Source: Micromonospora sp. H61
GTDB taxonomy: Bacteria > Actinomycetota > Actinomycetes > Mycobacteriales > Micromonosporaceae
Length of the DNA stretch: 64,000 nt
Direction of reading: 5' to 3'
Assembly: GCF_018070325.1 (NCBI RefSeq)
Contig: NZ_JAGPXY010000008.1
Span: forward strand, 56,808 to 120,807
Positions within the stretch are counted from its first letter, which is position 1. Each line of letters begins with the position of its first letter. The position numbers and the translations under genes are program-made. The notes beneath the pieces were generated by a model. That model was not told where the DNA came from. It ran no database searches and saw nothing but the letters and a program-made list of their open reading frames with translations. Positions 36,458 through 46,367 of this stretch are shown here, piece after piece.

Positions 36458-38305
36458 GTGAACGTGAAGGATCGGACCACAACCCGGGCCGCTCGCCGGA
36501 CCAGGCGCGCCATCGCCTGGCTGGCAAGCATGGCCTGTCTATTCGCACTGATCCCGGGTACGGCCAAGGCCGACAACCCCATCGTCCAGAACATCTACAC
36601 CGCCGACCCGGCGCCGATGGTGCACAACGGCAGGGTCTACCTCTACACCGGACATGACGAGGACGGTTCCACCTATTTCACAATGCGCGAGTGGCGGGTC
36701 TACTCGTCCGCCGACATGGTGAACTGGACCGATCACGGATCGCCGATGAATCTGGCGACGTTCGCGTGGGCGGACGCCAACGCGTGGGCCGGGCACGTCG
36801 TTCCGCGTAACGGGAAGTTCTACTGGTACGTGCCGGTGCGCCAGCGCTCCAACGGGCAGATGGTCATCGGCGTCGGGGTGGCCGACAGCCCGACCGGACC
36901 GTTCCGCGACGCGCTCGGTCGACCATTGGTCGGCAACAACGAAATCGACCCGCACGCGTTCATCGACGACGACGGACAGGCGTATCTGTACTGGGGTAAC
37001 CCGGGTCTGTGGTACGTGAAGTTGAACCCGGACATGATTTCGTTCTCCGGCAGCGCGACACGCATTCCACTCACGACGGCGGGGTTCGGTACCCGTAACG
37101 GTAATGCGAGTCGGCCGACCCTGTATGAGGAGGGGCCGTGGGTTTTCAAGCGCAACGGGTTGTACTACAACGTGTTCGCGGCGGAGTGCTGCTCGGAGTT
37201 CATCGCGTACTCCACGGCCACCGGGCCGACGGGGCCGTGGACATATCGGGGAACGATCATGCCGCGGCAGGGTGCCAGCTTCACCAATCACGCGGGTGTG
37301 ATCGATTTCCAAGGTGGTTCGTATTTCTTCTACCACAACGGAGCATTGCCGGGTGGTAGTGGTTACACCCGCTCGGTCGCGGTGGAGAAGTTCAGTTACA
37401 CCAGCAATGGCCTGTTCCCGACGATCACGATGACGAACGCCGGTGCCCCACAGGTGGGCACGCTGAACCCGTACGTGCGACAGGAGGCCGAGACGATCGC
37501 GTGGGGCTCGGGGATCGAGACCGAGGCGTCCAGCGAGGGCGGGATGAACGTCGGTTGGATCGAGAACGGCGACTACATCAAGGTCAAGGGCGTCGCCTTC
37601 GGCGCGGGTGCGACCTCGTTCAGCGCCCGGGTCGCGTCGGCCACCAGCGGCGGCCGGATCGAGGTACGCCTCGACAGCGCCAACGGCCCCACCGTGGGCA
37701 CCTGCACGGTGGGTGGCACCGGCGGCTGGCAGACCTGGACCACCAGCACCTGCGCGGTCAGCGGAGCGACCGGCACCCATGATCTCTACCTGCGGTTCGC
37801 CGGCGGCAGCGGCAACCTGCTCAACATCAACTGGTGGCAGTTCGGCGGCACCGGCGGCGGCAGCGCCAACCTGATCACCAACGGCGACGTGGAGAACGGC
37901 ACGACGGGCTGGGGTGTGCACGGCAGCGGAACGCTCGCCAGGAACACCGCGGTCGCGCACGGTGGCAGCGGATCGCTGTCGATCACCGGCCGGACCGGTG
38001 CCTGGAACGGCCCCAGTCAGGACGTGACCAGCAAACTCACCAATGGCAAGAGCTACACCACAAACGTCTGGGTACGAGCGCAGAGCGGCACCCCGTCGGC
38101 GAAGGCGACGCTGTCGCTGACCGCGAACGGCACGACGAACTACCTCCAGCTGACCCCGGCGGTGGGGGTGAACGTCAACGGCTGGACAGTGCTCACCGGC
38201 ACCACGACCGTTTCGTGGAGCGGCACCCTGACCAGCGCCGCCTTCTACGTGGAGACGGCTGAGGGCACCGACAGCCTCCTCGTCGACGACGCCTCGTTCC
38301 AGTGA
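36458..38305 (+). CDS. secreted GH43 glycosidase with CBM6 and C-terminal carbohydrate-binding domain, 615 aa
   Basis: Probably an arabinofuranosidase or xylosidase acting on arabinoxylan. Signal peptide cleaves near GTAKA-D (residue 38). Five-bladed GH43 domain about 40-330: base Asp50 in TADPAPMV, pKa-modulating Asp164 in NEIDPHAF, acid Glu225 in YEEGPW. CBM6 at about 341-465 begins RQEAETIAWGSG and has VGWIENGDYIKV. Residues about 472-615 form a CBM4/9/22-like jelly roll (NLITNGDVENGTTGW ... DSLLVDDASFQ). GTG 36458 has GGGAG in front; no better start precedes the signal peptide. Confidence 0.92.
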   Translation: MNVKDRTTTRAARRTRRAIAWLASMACLFALIPGTAKADNPIVQNIYTADPAPMVHNGRVYLYTGHDEDGSTYFTMREWRVYSSADMVNWTDHGSPMNLATFAWADANAWAGHVVPRNGKFYWYVPVRQRSNGQMVIGVGVADSPTGPFRDALGRPLVGNNEIDPHAFIDDDGQAYLYWGNPGLWYVKLNPDMISFSGSATRIPLTTAGFGTRNGNASRPTLYEEGPWVFKRNGLYYNVFAAECCSEFIAYSTATGPTGPWTYRGTIMPRQGASFTNHAGVIDFQGGSYFFYHNGALPGGSGYTRSVAVEKFSYTSNGLFPTITMTNAGAPQVGTLNPYVRQEAETIAWGSGIETEASSEGGMNVGWIENGDYIKVKGVAFGAGATSFSARVASATSGGRIEVRLDSANGPTVGTCTVGGTGGWQTWTTSTCAVSGATGTHDLYLRFAGGSGNLLNINWWQFGGTGGGSANLITNGDVENGTTGWGVHGSGTLARNTAVAHGGSGSLSITGRTGAWNGPSQDVTSKLTNGKSYTTNVWVRAQSGTPSAKATLSLTANGTTNYLQLTPAVGVNVNGWTVLTGTTTVSWSGTLTSAAFYVETAEGTDSLLVDDASFQ

Positions 38306-38309
38306 CGGT

Positions 38310-38346
38310 TGCTGCCGGAGCCGTGCTCGGCGCGGCTCCGGCAGCA
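38310..38346 (+). terminator. hairpin terminator after GH43
   Basis: Perfect 14-bp stem, 38310-38323 with 38333-38346, and a 9-base loop, starting 4 bases after the stop codon. Confidence 0.7.
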
Positions 38347-38410
38347 CGGCGACGTGCCCCACCACTGCGACGGAGCGACAGGTTGCCCGGCGCGGTTGGT
38401 TACGACTTGA

Positions 38411-40012
<1,602 letters not shown>

Positions 40013-40056
40013 TCATCCGATGACCGGCCGACGTCATGTCGTGCCGTGCCTGTCGA

Positions 40057-42924
40057 TCAGGAGTACGGAAGCCGCAGCACCGACTGGTTGCCGATGCCCA
40101 GCGTGGTCGGGTTGTTGCCGATCGCCGACCAGACCTCCACCCGGACCGTGCCGTTGCTCAGCGCGCCCAACGTGCCGGTGGCCGAGGAGAGGCCGGCGCT
40201 CTGCGTGTAGTGCTCGTAGCCGGTGACCGGGTCGGTGGCGAAGTAGCGCAGTGTCTCCACCCGTTCCCAACTGCCGTTGCCGGTGAGGTCGTAGGAGATC
40301 CGCACCTGTACGCCGTTGCCAACCGCCGTCCCGGCGTCCACGAACAGGTCGAACGCCGTCTGCCCGCCGGCGTAGGCGAGGTTGAGGCCGGTCGCCGTGA
40401 AGACCCGGGCGTTGGTGGGCGTACCGTCGTGGTTGCCGTTCGCCGCCGCGACAGTCGTCGTGGCCGCGCTACCGGCGGCGCCCAACCCACCCCCGGGCAG
40501 CAGGTACCGCGTCGGGGTGCCCGGGGTCGTCGGCGGGTCGGTCGTCGGCGGGGGGTCCGTCGGCGTCGTCGGGGGGACGCCGCCGGCCGCGTTGCCACCA
40601 CTCCAGGTGTACGCCCCGGTGGTGGCCGTCTTGCCGGCGCCCACGGTGAGCGTGGTGCCGTTGGAGAACGTCACGGTGATCGGCGTCGCCGTCGGGTTCG
40701 ACGCCACGTAGGTGCGGGCCCCGTTGCGGGAGAAGACCGCGGACAGCGGATGGTTGCCGGTCACCGTCGTGTCGACATTGCCGAGGGCGGCGAGGTTGCG
40801 GATCCAATGGAACGTGTGCGCCCGACTCTCTCCCTCCTCCGGGGTGTAGCCCGGGTTCGCGCGGAGGTTCGCCAGCGCCGCGTCGGGGTCGCCGAGGGCC
40901 TGGAACTGCCAGAGGATGTCCTGCCACACCGTCGGTTGCCCGCCGTTGTTGCGGACCAGTTCGGCGTAGTTCGTCCGCACGTACGCCGGGTTGTTGCCGA
41001 GATAGAGGTGTCCACCGGTGATCGGCAGCAGGTTGATGCCCTGGATCATCTCCGGCTCGCCACTGAACCAGGTGGCGTACGCGCCGCCGTCACCCCAGAC
41101 CATGCCGACCGTCGAGTGCCCGAAGGCGGCGGGGAAGTTCTGGTCGCTGACGTCGAACCAGTACTCCTGGATGGCGGCGGCCTGGGTGGTGTAGAGGAAG
41201 ACGCCGGCGTCGCGGACGGCGGTGTTACCCGTCGTCTGCCCCCACTGGATGAGGGCGCTCGCGAAGTTCATCCCCTCCGACGAGGACTCCTGGTTGTTGC
41301 CGGAGCCGAACGAGCCGTGCCCGGACGCCCAGTCGTGCCCGGCGTAGATGTCGAAGTCGCGCAGGTAAGGGAACTGGGTGTCGCCGCGGCGGTAGTTGTT
41401 GGCGTCGCGGATCAGCAGGTCGACCATGCCGCCGTAGCGGCTGGTGGCCGCCCAGGCCGGGTCGAACTTCGCCAGCGTCGCGGCGGCGGCGATGTAGTAG
41501 CCGTAGTGGAAGTGGTGGTCGTTGAGCTCCTGGTCCGACCCGTACGACGCCGGGTAGCCGATCAGGGTGCCCCAGTTGTTGTCGTAGTAGAAAACCCGGC
41601 TGGTCTTGCCGCTGGACGCGGTGAACCAGTCGGTGAGCGTGCTGCGGATCGCGTTCAGCGCGCTGTCGCGCGTCGCGGTGTCGTTGACCTGATCGGCGAT
41701 CTCGGCGATCCGCGCGGCGCGGCCGAGCCCCTTGCCGGTCCAGTAGGTGTCGTTGCCGCGTTGGTCCATCGGGTTGGCGCGGGCGGCGGCCAGGTGCCCG
41801 GTGAGCGTCGACAGGTCACCACCGCTGCCGTCGCCGACGGCCGGCAGTTCCGGCAGGATGCCCTGGAACTTCATGGCGGTGCGGAACTGGTTGACGCCGG
41901 CGAGCACCTTCATCCGGCCACGCGCCGACGGGTAGGTCGGCGTGATGGCGGTGGAACCGCTCAGCGACTTCCACTGGTGCGGGTAGAGGCTGACCACGGT
42001 CTGCGTGGCGGTGCCCTCCCGGGCGGTCGTGGTGAACGCGTACGTGGTGGTCAGGCCGCTGGTCGCCGGGTTGTACGCGTACGACACCTGGGTGCCGGTC
42101 ACGTGCGCGTGCGCGTACTGACCGTAGGTCGCGGCCAGCGCGGCGCGCTCGGTCGCGCTGGACGTCGGCGGCAGCAGCGCGACGGAGAAGTAACCCCGAC
42201 CGGCCAGGGTGGAGGAGATCCGGCCGGACGCGACGGTCCAGCTGGCGCCGCCGGGCGCGTACCCGACGTAGTCGTGGCCGTTGACCCGGAAGCCGATGGT
42301 CGCGCCGCTGTTGGACCAGACGTCGGGGGTGCCGGCGGTGCTGATCTGCGCGTTCCCGCCGGTGGTCTGGAAGTACGCGAAGGGCAGACCGTGGCCGATG
42401 GTCGCGCGCATGGTGCGCGTGCCGTCGCTCCAGTGCGGGCTGACCGTCCAGTCGGTCCAGCCGTCGACCTTCACCAGTGGTGCGGCGAGCCCGGCCACAC
42501 CGACCCGGATGTCCTGCACGTACGGGTAGTGGAACTCACCGACGCCGGTGGCGGTGCCGCTGATGGCGGGCGTGGAGTTGGCGGAGAAGCCGAGCCCGTC
42601 GCCGAAGGTGTCGTACGAGATCGGGTGGGCGTGCAGCGGCTCACTGAACGAGCAGTCGGTGCGCTTCCACAGCAGCGACGACCACCAGTCGTTGGTGGGG
42701 ATCGGCCCGGCGGGCGCGTTGGCGGTGGCGAACTGCCGGGGGTTGCTGGACATCGCGCCGCAGCCGCTGGGAAGCGGGCCGACCGGGGTGGTGGTGTAGC
42801 TGCCGGCGCCGACGGGTGCGGCCACGGCCGCGGGGGTGACGGGGATGGCGAGGCCGCCGACGACCAGGGCCAGCGCGGTGGCGGCGGCCAGGGCCCATCG
42901 GCGGTGGGGGACGGGAGGTTTCAT
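40057..42924 (-). CDS. secreted GH81 endo-beta-1,3-glucanase, 955 aa
   Basis: Inverting beta-1,3-glucanase. Signal peptide ALAAATALALVVGGLAIPV, cleavage near AVAAP (residue 36). PTNDWWSSLLWKR and AHPISYDTFGDGLGFS mark the GH81 N-terminal beta domain. The helical barrel holds DHHFHYGYYI near residue 470 (catalytic Asp region) and NNQESSSEGMNFAS near 546 (the paired Glu). After about residue 770 come a Pro/Thr linker (PPTTPTDPPPTTDPPTTP) and a C-terminal beta-sandwich of about 140 residues that resembles a carbohydrate-binding domain. ATG 42924 has GGAGGCACG upstream. Convergent with GH10. Confidence 0.93.
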   Translation of the reverse strand: MKPPVPHRRWALAAATALALVVGGLAIPVTPAAVAAPVGAGSYTTTPVGPLPSGCGAMSSNPRQFATANAPAGPIPTNDWWSSLLWKRTDCSFSEPLHAHPISYDTFGDGLGFSANSTPAISGTATGVGEFHYPYVQDIRVGVAGLAAPLVKVDGWTDWTVSPHWSDGTRTMRATIGHGLPFAYFQTTGGNAQISTAGTPDVWSNSGATIGFRVNGHDYVGYAPGGASWTVASGRISSTLAGRGYFSVALLPPTSSATERAALAATYGQYAHAHVTGTQVSYAYNPATSGLTTTYAFTTTAREGTATQTVVSLYPHQWKSLSGSTAITPTYPSARGRMKVLAGVNQFRTAMKFQGILPELPAVGDGSGGDLSTLTGHLAAARANPMDQRGNDTYWTGKGLGRAARIAEIADQVNDTATRDSALNAIRSTLTDWFTASSGKTSRVFYYDNNWGTLIGYPASYGSDQELNDHHFHYGYYIAAAATLAKFDPAWAATSRYGGMVDLLIRDANNYRRGDTQFPYLRDFDIYAGHDWASGHGSFGSGNNQESSSEGMNFASALIQWGQTTGNTAVRDAGVFLYTTQAAAIQEYWFDVSDQNFPAAFGHSTVGMVWGDGGAYATWFSGEPEMIQGINLLPITGGHLYLGNNPAYVRTNYAELVRNNGGQPTVWQDILWQFQALGDPDAALANLRANPGYTPEEGESRAHTFHWIRNLAALGNVDTTVTGNHPLSAVFSRNGARTYVASNPTATPITVTFSNGTTLTVGAGKTATTGAYTWSGGNAAGGVPPTTPTDPPPTTDPPTTPGTPTRYLLPGGGLGAAGSAATTTVAAANGNHDGTPTNARVFTATGLNLAYAGGQTAFDLFVDAGTAVGNGVQVRISYDLTGNGSWERVETLRYFATDPVTGYEHYTQSAGLSSATGTLGALSNGTVRVEVWSAIGNNPTTLGIGNQSVLRLPYS

Positions 42925-43002
42925 CGTGCCTCCATCGCGCGCGCCGGGTGCGGCCCTTGCCGGGTCCAGCGCTTTGCGTCTGAATTGGGGGGAAGGTCGG
43001 GT

Positions 43003-43018
43003 GAGAGAGCGCTCTCTC
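43003..43018. promoter_or_regulatory. palindromic operator candidate upstream of GH81
   Basis: GAGAGAGCGCTCTCTC is a perfect 16-bp palindrome 79 bases before the GH81 start. Its GAGCGCTC core matches the core of CebR-type LacI operators (TGGGAGCGCTCCCA), known to control beta-glucan use in streptomycetes. It differs from the TGTTA-type sites of the neighbouring genes. Confidence 0.65.
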
Positions 43019-43081
43019 GGCCACCGTAATGGAGTACCGAGATCCCCGTCAATGTGTCCAACCCGTTGCGTGCTGATGTCG

Positions 43082-43498
43082 CTATTTGCCGGCGCCCGCA
43101 CGGTCGCCCAGCGCTTCGCCCGCACGGTCGCCCGGTGGCTCGCCTTCGTTCAACAGCGCGTGCGGCACGCGCATCCGCCACGCGTCGGTCACCAGCTCGG
43201 TCAACCGGTCCAGGTCGACCGCCGCCAGGCGCAGCAGCACCAGGGGCAGGCCTTGGTAGCCGGGCGTGGTGAAGAAGATCTCGGGCTCCCCGAGCAGGAG
43301 AGCCTGCTTCTCGGCCTCGTCGCCCACGAACAGCACCGCGACGTCGAGCCGGATCACCCGAGGCTTGCCCGGTGTCCGCTCCGGATAGGACCAGACGAAG
43401 CCCTTGTCGGCCACCCGGAAGTCGAAGCCGTCACTGGCGATCTCCACCGCGTGCGGCAGGGCCAACGCCACCCGGCGTACGTCGTCCGCGTCAGCCAC
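43082..43498 (-). CDS. MmcQ/YjbR family protein, 138 aa
   Basis: Small single-domain protein of the MmcQ/YjbR (CyaY-like fold) family: DVRRVALALPHAVEI near the start, DFRVADKGFVWSYP, RLDVAVLFVGDEAEKQALL, and PEIFFTTPGYQGLPLVLLRL. The C-terminus is LVTDAWRMRVPHALL. The biochemical role is unknown; a nucleic-acid or protein interaction is usually suggested. GTG 43498 is chosen because GAGGGA precedes it; GTG 43513 would add five residues. It is followed by a charged Gly/Asp/Arg tail. Confidence 0.85.
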   Translation of the reverse strand: MADADDVRRVALALPHAVEIASDGFDFRVADKGFVWSYPERTPGKPRVIRLDVAVLFVGDEAEKQALLLGEPEIFFTTPGYQGLPLVLLRLAAVDLDRLTELVTDAWRMRVPHALLNEGEPPGDRAGEALGDRAGAGK

Positions 43499-43539
43499 CG
43501 AATTCCCTCGCACCCCGCACCATCCGCATGGGGCTGAGA

Positions 43540-44235
43540 TTACGCGGTGGACAGCTCGACGGCCGTGGCACCGACGATCGCCCGTTCGCCGTTCTCCTGG
43601 ACATAGCCGACCACGCTGGCGCGTCGCGGGTCGAGACCCGGTGGTGTCGCCAGCTCCACCTGCCCCCGCTCGGCGTCCAGGCCCACCGACCTGAAGGCGC
43701 GTACGACGTTGTCCTGCCGCAGCGTCCGCCCGGCGTTCTCCCCCCGGGCGATGTCGCTGGTCAGCTCCCGTTCCACGACCGCCACGTGCAACACCGCGCG
43801 CTGCGGCGGCTGTTCGGTCCGGTAGTCCACCATCACGCGGTCATTGCCCAGGTTGGCGATGGAGAGCGCCAGTGGTGTGGCGGGGGTCGAGGCCATGGCG
43901 GACATGATCGCGGCGGCCGCCCGGCGGCGATCGGAACCGACGAACTCGACGGTGCCGTTGACGACCATCTGCGGGGTGTACAGACCTCGGGTGCCGAACG
44001 CGCGGGCGTACGACTCCTGCCGCGCGGTGTACGCCGCGTCCGCGAACTGGTCGGGCCAGCCGAGGTCGTCCCAGTAGTCGACGTGGAATCCGAGGGCGAA
44101 GACGTTCTGTCCCCGCTCCCGGGCGTCGCGCTCGATCTCGCTCAGCAACTCCTCCGCGGGAGGGCAACTGTTGCAGCCCTGGGACGTGAACATCTCCACG
44201 ACGGCGAAGCCGCCGTCCGTCGATGGGTTCGTCAT
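43540..44235 (-). CDS. DUF1223 thioredoxin-like protein, 231 aa
   Basis: DUF1223 proteins have a thioredoxin-like fold. The N-terminal strand AVVEMFTSQGCNSCPPAEELL contains Cys21-x2-Cys24, followed by ALGFHVDYWDDLGWPDQFADAAYTARQ and the YTPQMVVNGTVEFVGSD segment with the cis-Pro equivalent. All are family hallmarks. No signal peptide, so it is probably cytoplasmic, unlike many proteobacterial members. Redox substrate unknown. ATG 44235. Confidence 0.88.
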   Translation of the reverse strand: MTNPSTDGGFAVVEMFTSQGCNSCPPAEELLSEIERDARERGQNVFALGFHVDYWDDLGWPDQFADAAYTARQESYARAFGTRGLYTPQMVVNGTVEFVGSDRRRAAAAIMSAMASTPATPLALSIANLGNDRVMVDYRTEQPPQRAVLHVAVVERELTSDIARGENAGRTLRQDNVVRAFRSVGLDAERGQVELATPPGLDPRRASVVGYVQENGERAIVGATAVELSTA

Positions 44236-44393
44236 GGTGGCGTGTCTCCTCCCACGGTGTGCCCGGCGGCGTCGCGTACTCCCGCTGCCCGGCGGCGTTG
44301 CGTTTCCCGTTTCGGCCGAGACAATGCGCGTGGGGTCACGTCCCCGGCCGGCCTCGCAGCGAGCGCTGCCGGGCCGGGTGGTTGGATGGTCGG

Positions 44394-44696
44394 GTGCAGT
44401 TCACCGTGACAGACGCGCCGACGCGGGAGCGTTTCGAGGCGCGCGACGAGGCGGGCGGCGTCGTCGGGTTCGTCACCTACCAGCTGACCGGGCCGATCAT
44501 CGCCTACACCCACACCGAGGTCGATCCGGCGTACGAGGGCAAGGGTGTCGGGTCGACGCTGGCGCGGGCCGTGCTGGACGACGCGCGGAGCCGCGGCCGG
44601 ACCGTCGTGCCGATCTGCCCGTTCATCGCCGACTGGGTGGTCAAGCACCCCGAGTACGAGAGCATCGTGGTCCGGTCCACCCGCAAGATCAAATAA
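44394..44696 (+). CDS. small GNAT-type N-acetyltransferase, 100 aa
   Basis: Minimal Gcn5-related fold of the YidJ/NATD1 type. FVTYQLTGPIIAYTHTEVDPAYEGKGVGSTLARAVLDDARSRG carries the acetyl-CoA site (x-G-x-G-V/I-G), and the family end CPFIADWVVKHPEY is present. About 90-100 residues is normal for this family. Substrate unknown. GTG 44394 begins at the first beta strand. Convergent with the TetR gene. Confidence 0.88.
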   Translation: MQFTVTDAPTRERFEARDEAGGVVGFVTYQLTGPIIAYTHTEVDPAYEGKGVGSTLARAVLDDARSRGRTVVPICPFIADWVVKHPEYESIVVRSTRKIK

Positions 44697-44722
44697 CCGT
44701 GCCCCGGTCGGTGGTGTTGGTG

Positions 44723-45313
44723 TCAGGCGTCCGGTAGGAGCTTGGCGGCGAGGGTGCCGGCCGTGGCGGTCAGGGTGTCGATGTCCAGCCCCGTCCGCCC
44801 CATGAACACCAGGCCCTGCTGCGCGGCGAGCAGGGCGCGCGCCGTCCCGACCGGGTCGACGTCGCGCGGCAGGTCGCCCTCGTCCTGGGCCCGCCCGACG
44901 CTCTCGGCGACCAGGGCGGTCGTCGCCTCGTAGGTGCGCCGCGCCTCGGCGAGGACGTCGGGGTCGCTGGTGGCGAGTTCGTAGGTGCTGTTGGCCATGA
45001 GGCAGCCGCGCCGGGCGGCGGCACCACCCGGGTCGTTCACCGGCGCCATGACGAACGCGCGCAGCGCGTCCAGGGCGCGGGGAGCGGAGGTGAGCATCTC
45101 GCGCAGGTAGCCGCCGCTGGTGTCGGTGTATTCCCGCAGCGCCCGCAGGAACAGCCGGTGTTTGTCGCCGAAGGCGCCGTAGAGGCTGCCCTTGCCCAGC
45201 CCGCTGACGCGCACCAGGTCCTCCAGTGAGGTCGCCGCGTAGCCGGCGTCCCAGAACTGGTCCCGGACGGCGCGGATCACCTGCTCCTCGTCGAACTGCC
45301 GTGGTCTGGCCAT
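44723..45313 (-). CDS. TetR-family transcriptional regulator, 196 aa
   Basis: N-terminal helix-turn-helix: QVIRAVRDQFWDAGYAATSLEDLVRVSGLGKGSLYGAFGDKHRLFLRAL (residues about 8-56, quoted in part by its keyed helices). The C-terminal ligand domain has AARRGCLMANSTYEL, typical of the AcrR/YxaF-like branch. ATG 45313 lies next to an inverted repeat that is likely its operator. The divergent PEP-mutase-family gene is the probable target besides itself. Confidence 0.92.
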   Translation of the reverse strand: MARPRQFDEEQVIRAVRDQFWDAGYAATSLEDLVRVSGLGKGSLYGAFGDKHRLFLRALREYTDTSGGYLREMLTSAPRALDALRAFVMAPVNDPGGAAARRGCLMANSTYELATSDPDVLAEARRTYEATTALVAESVGRAQDEGDLPRDVDPVGTARALLAAQQGLVFMGRTGLDIDTLTATAGTLAAKLLPDA

Positions 45314-45338
45314 CTGACCAGCGTAGCAATTTTTGACC

Positions 45339-45370
45339 GTTCGGTCCACCAAACGCATGGTGGACCGAAC
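45339..45370. promoter_or_regulatory. TetR operator candidate (12-bp inverted repeat)
   Basis: Arms 45339-45350 (GTTCGGTCCACC) and 45359-45370 (GGTGGACCGAAC) with an 8-base spacer. Each arm sits in its own near-palindrome (GACCGTTCGGTC; TGGACCGAACGATCCA), so two regulator dimers could bind. It lies between the divergent TetR and PEP-mutase-family genes, 26 bases from the TetR start. Confidence 0.75.
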
Positions 45371-45496
45371 GATCCATAATCAGACCAGCGGGGGACAAGC
45401 CCGCGGCCTCGTACATCACCGGCGTCGTGCTTGACTCCGACGGCGGGTACACCGCCCGAGCCCTGCCCTCCGCAGCCCCGTCGGGAGACCACAACG

Positions 45497-46213
45497 ATGA
45501 CAGCCTCCACCTTCCGTGCCCTGCACCACGACCGCGCCGCCGGTGACCCGCTCGTCCTGCCAGGCCCCTGGGACGCGGCCAGCGCCCGGGTGCTCGCCGA
45601 CGCCGGTTACCCGGCGCTCGCGACCCCGAGCGCGGGTGTCGCCGCCTCGCTCGGCTACGAGGACGGCGAGACCCCGCCGGACGAGATGTTCGCGGCGGTC
45701 GCGCGCATCGTCCGCGCCGTGTCCGTTCCGGTGTCCGCCGACGTCGAGGGCGGTTACGGCCTCGCCCCCCGCGAGCTGGTCGGACGGCTGTTGGAGGCCG
45801 GCGCCATCGGCTGCAACCTGGAGGACTCGGAGGGGGACGCCACCCTCAAGGACCCCCGGCGGCACGCCGACTGGCTGGCCGAGGTGCGCGCGGAGGCGGG
45901 CGACGCTCTCTTCATCAACGCCCGCGTCGACACCTTCCTGTTCGGAACGGGTGACCCGGCCGACGCGGTGGAACGCGCCCGCCTGTACGTGGCCGCCGGC
46001 GCCGACTGCGTCTACCCGATCCTGGCGCCGCCGCAGGTGCTCCCGCAGCTGCGGGAGGGCATCTCCGGACCGATCAACATGGCCGCCGGACCGGACCGGG
46101 AGTCCGTGGCCGAGCTGGGCCGGCAGGGCGCCACACGCATCACCTTCGGTCCAGGAATGCAGCGGTACGCGATGGCGTCGATCGGCGACCTCGCGGCCAA
46201 GCTGCGCGCCTGA
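45497..46213 (+). CDS. isocitrate lyase/PEP mutase superfamily enzyme, 238 aa
   Basis: TIM-barrel enzyme acting on 2-oxo or 2-hydroxy acids. Seen are LPGPWDAASARVLADAGYPALATPSAG, VSADVEGGYG (metal Asp), IGCNLEDSEG, INARVDTFLFGTG and the C-terminal GATRITFGPG. The KKCGH loop of true isocitrate and methylisocitrate lyases is absent, so the exact C-C or P-C bond chemistry is open; oxaloacetate- or carboxy-PEP-type activities are possible. ATG 45497 with GGGAGA upstream. Likely controlled by the divergent TetR. Confidence 0.88.
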   Translation: MTASTFRALHHDRAAGDPLVLPGPWDAASARVLADAGYPALATPSAGVAASLGYEDGETPPDEMFAAVARIVRAVSVPVSADVEGGYGLAPRELVGRLLEAGAIGCNLEDSEGDATLKDPRRHADWLAEVRAEAGDALFINARVDTFLFGTGDPADAVERARLYVAAGADCVYPILAPPQVLPQLREGISGPINMAAGPDRESVAELGRQGATRITFGPGMQRYAMASIGDLAAKLRA

Positions 46214-46312
46214 GCCTGGGCGCCGCCCCGGTGGCATCCGCCGCACCCGACACCAATGCCGAATCGATCACTCGGCGCGGTGGGCGTCGGAGGAGTTTCG
46301 GCAGCTACGGCC

Positions 46313-46355
46313 GAGCCCCCGGCGTGCCGTCGCGGTGGACGGCTGCCGGGGGCTC
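46313..46355. terminator. bidirectional hairpin between PEP-mutase-like and HhH genes
   Basis: Perfect 11-bp stem, 46313-46323 with 46345-46355, with a 21-base loop, between two convergent genes. GTTTA follows on the plus strand. Confidence 0.6.
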
Positions 46356-46367
46356 GTTTACAGGCGG

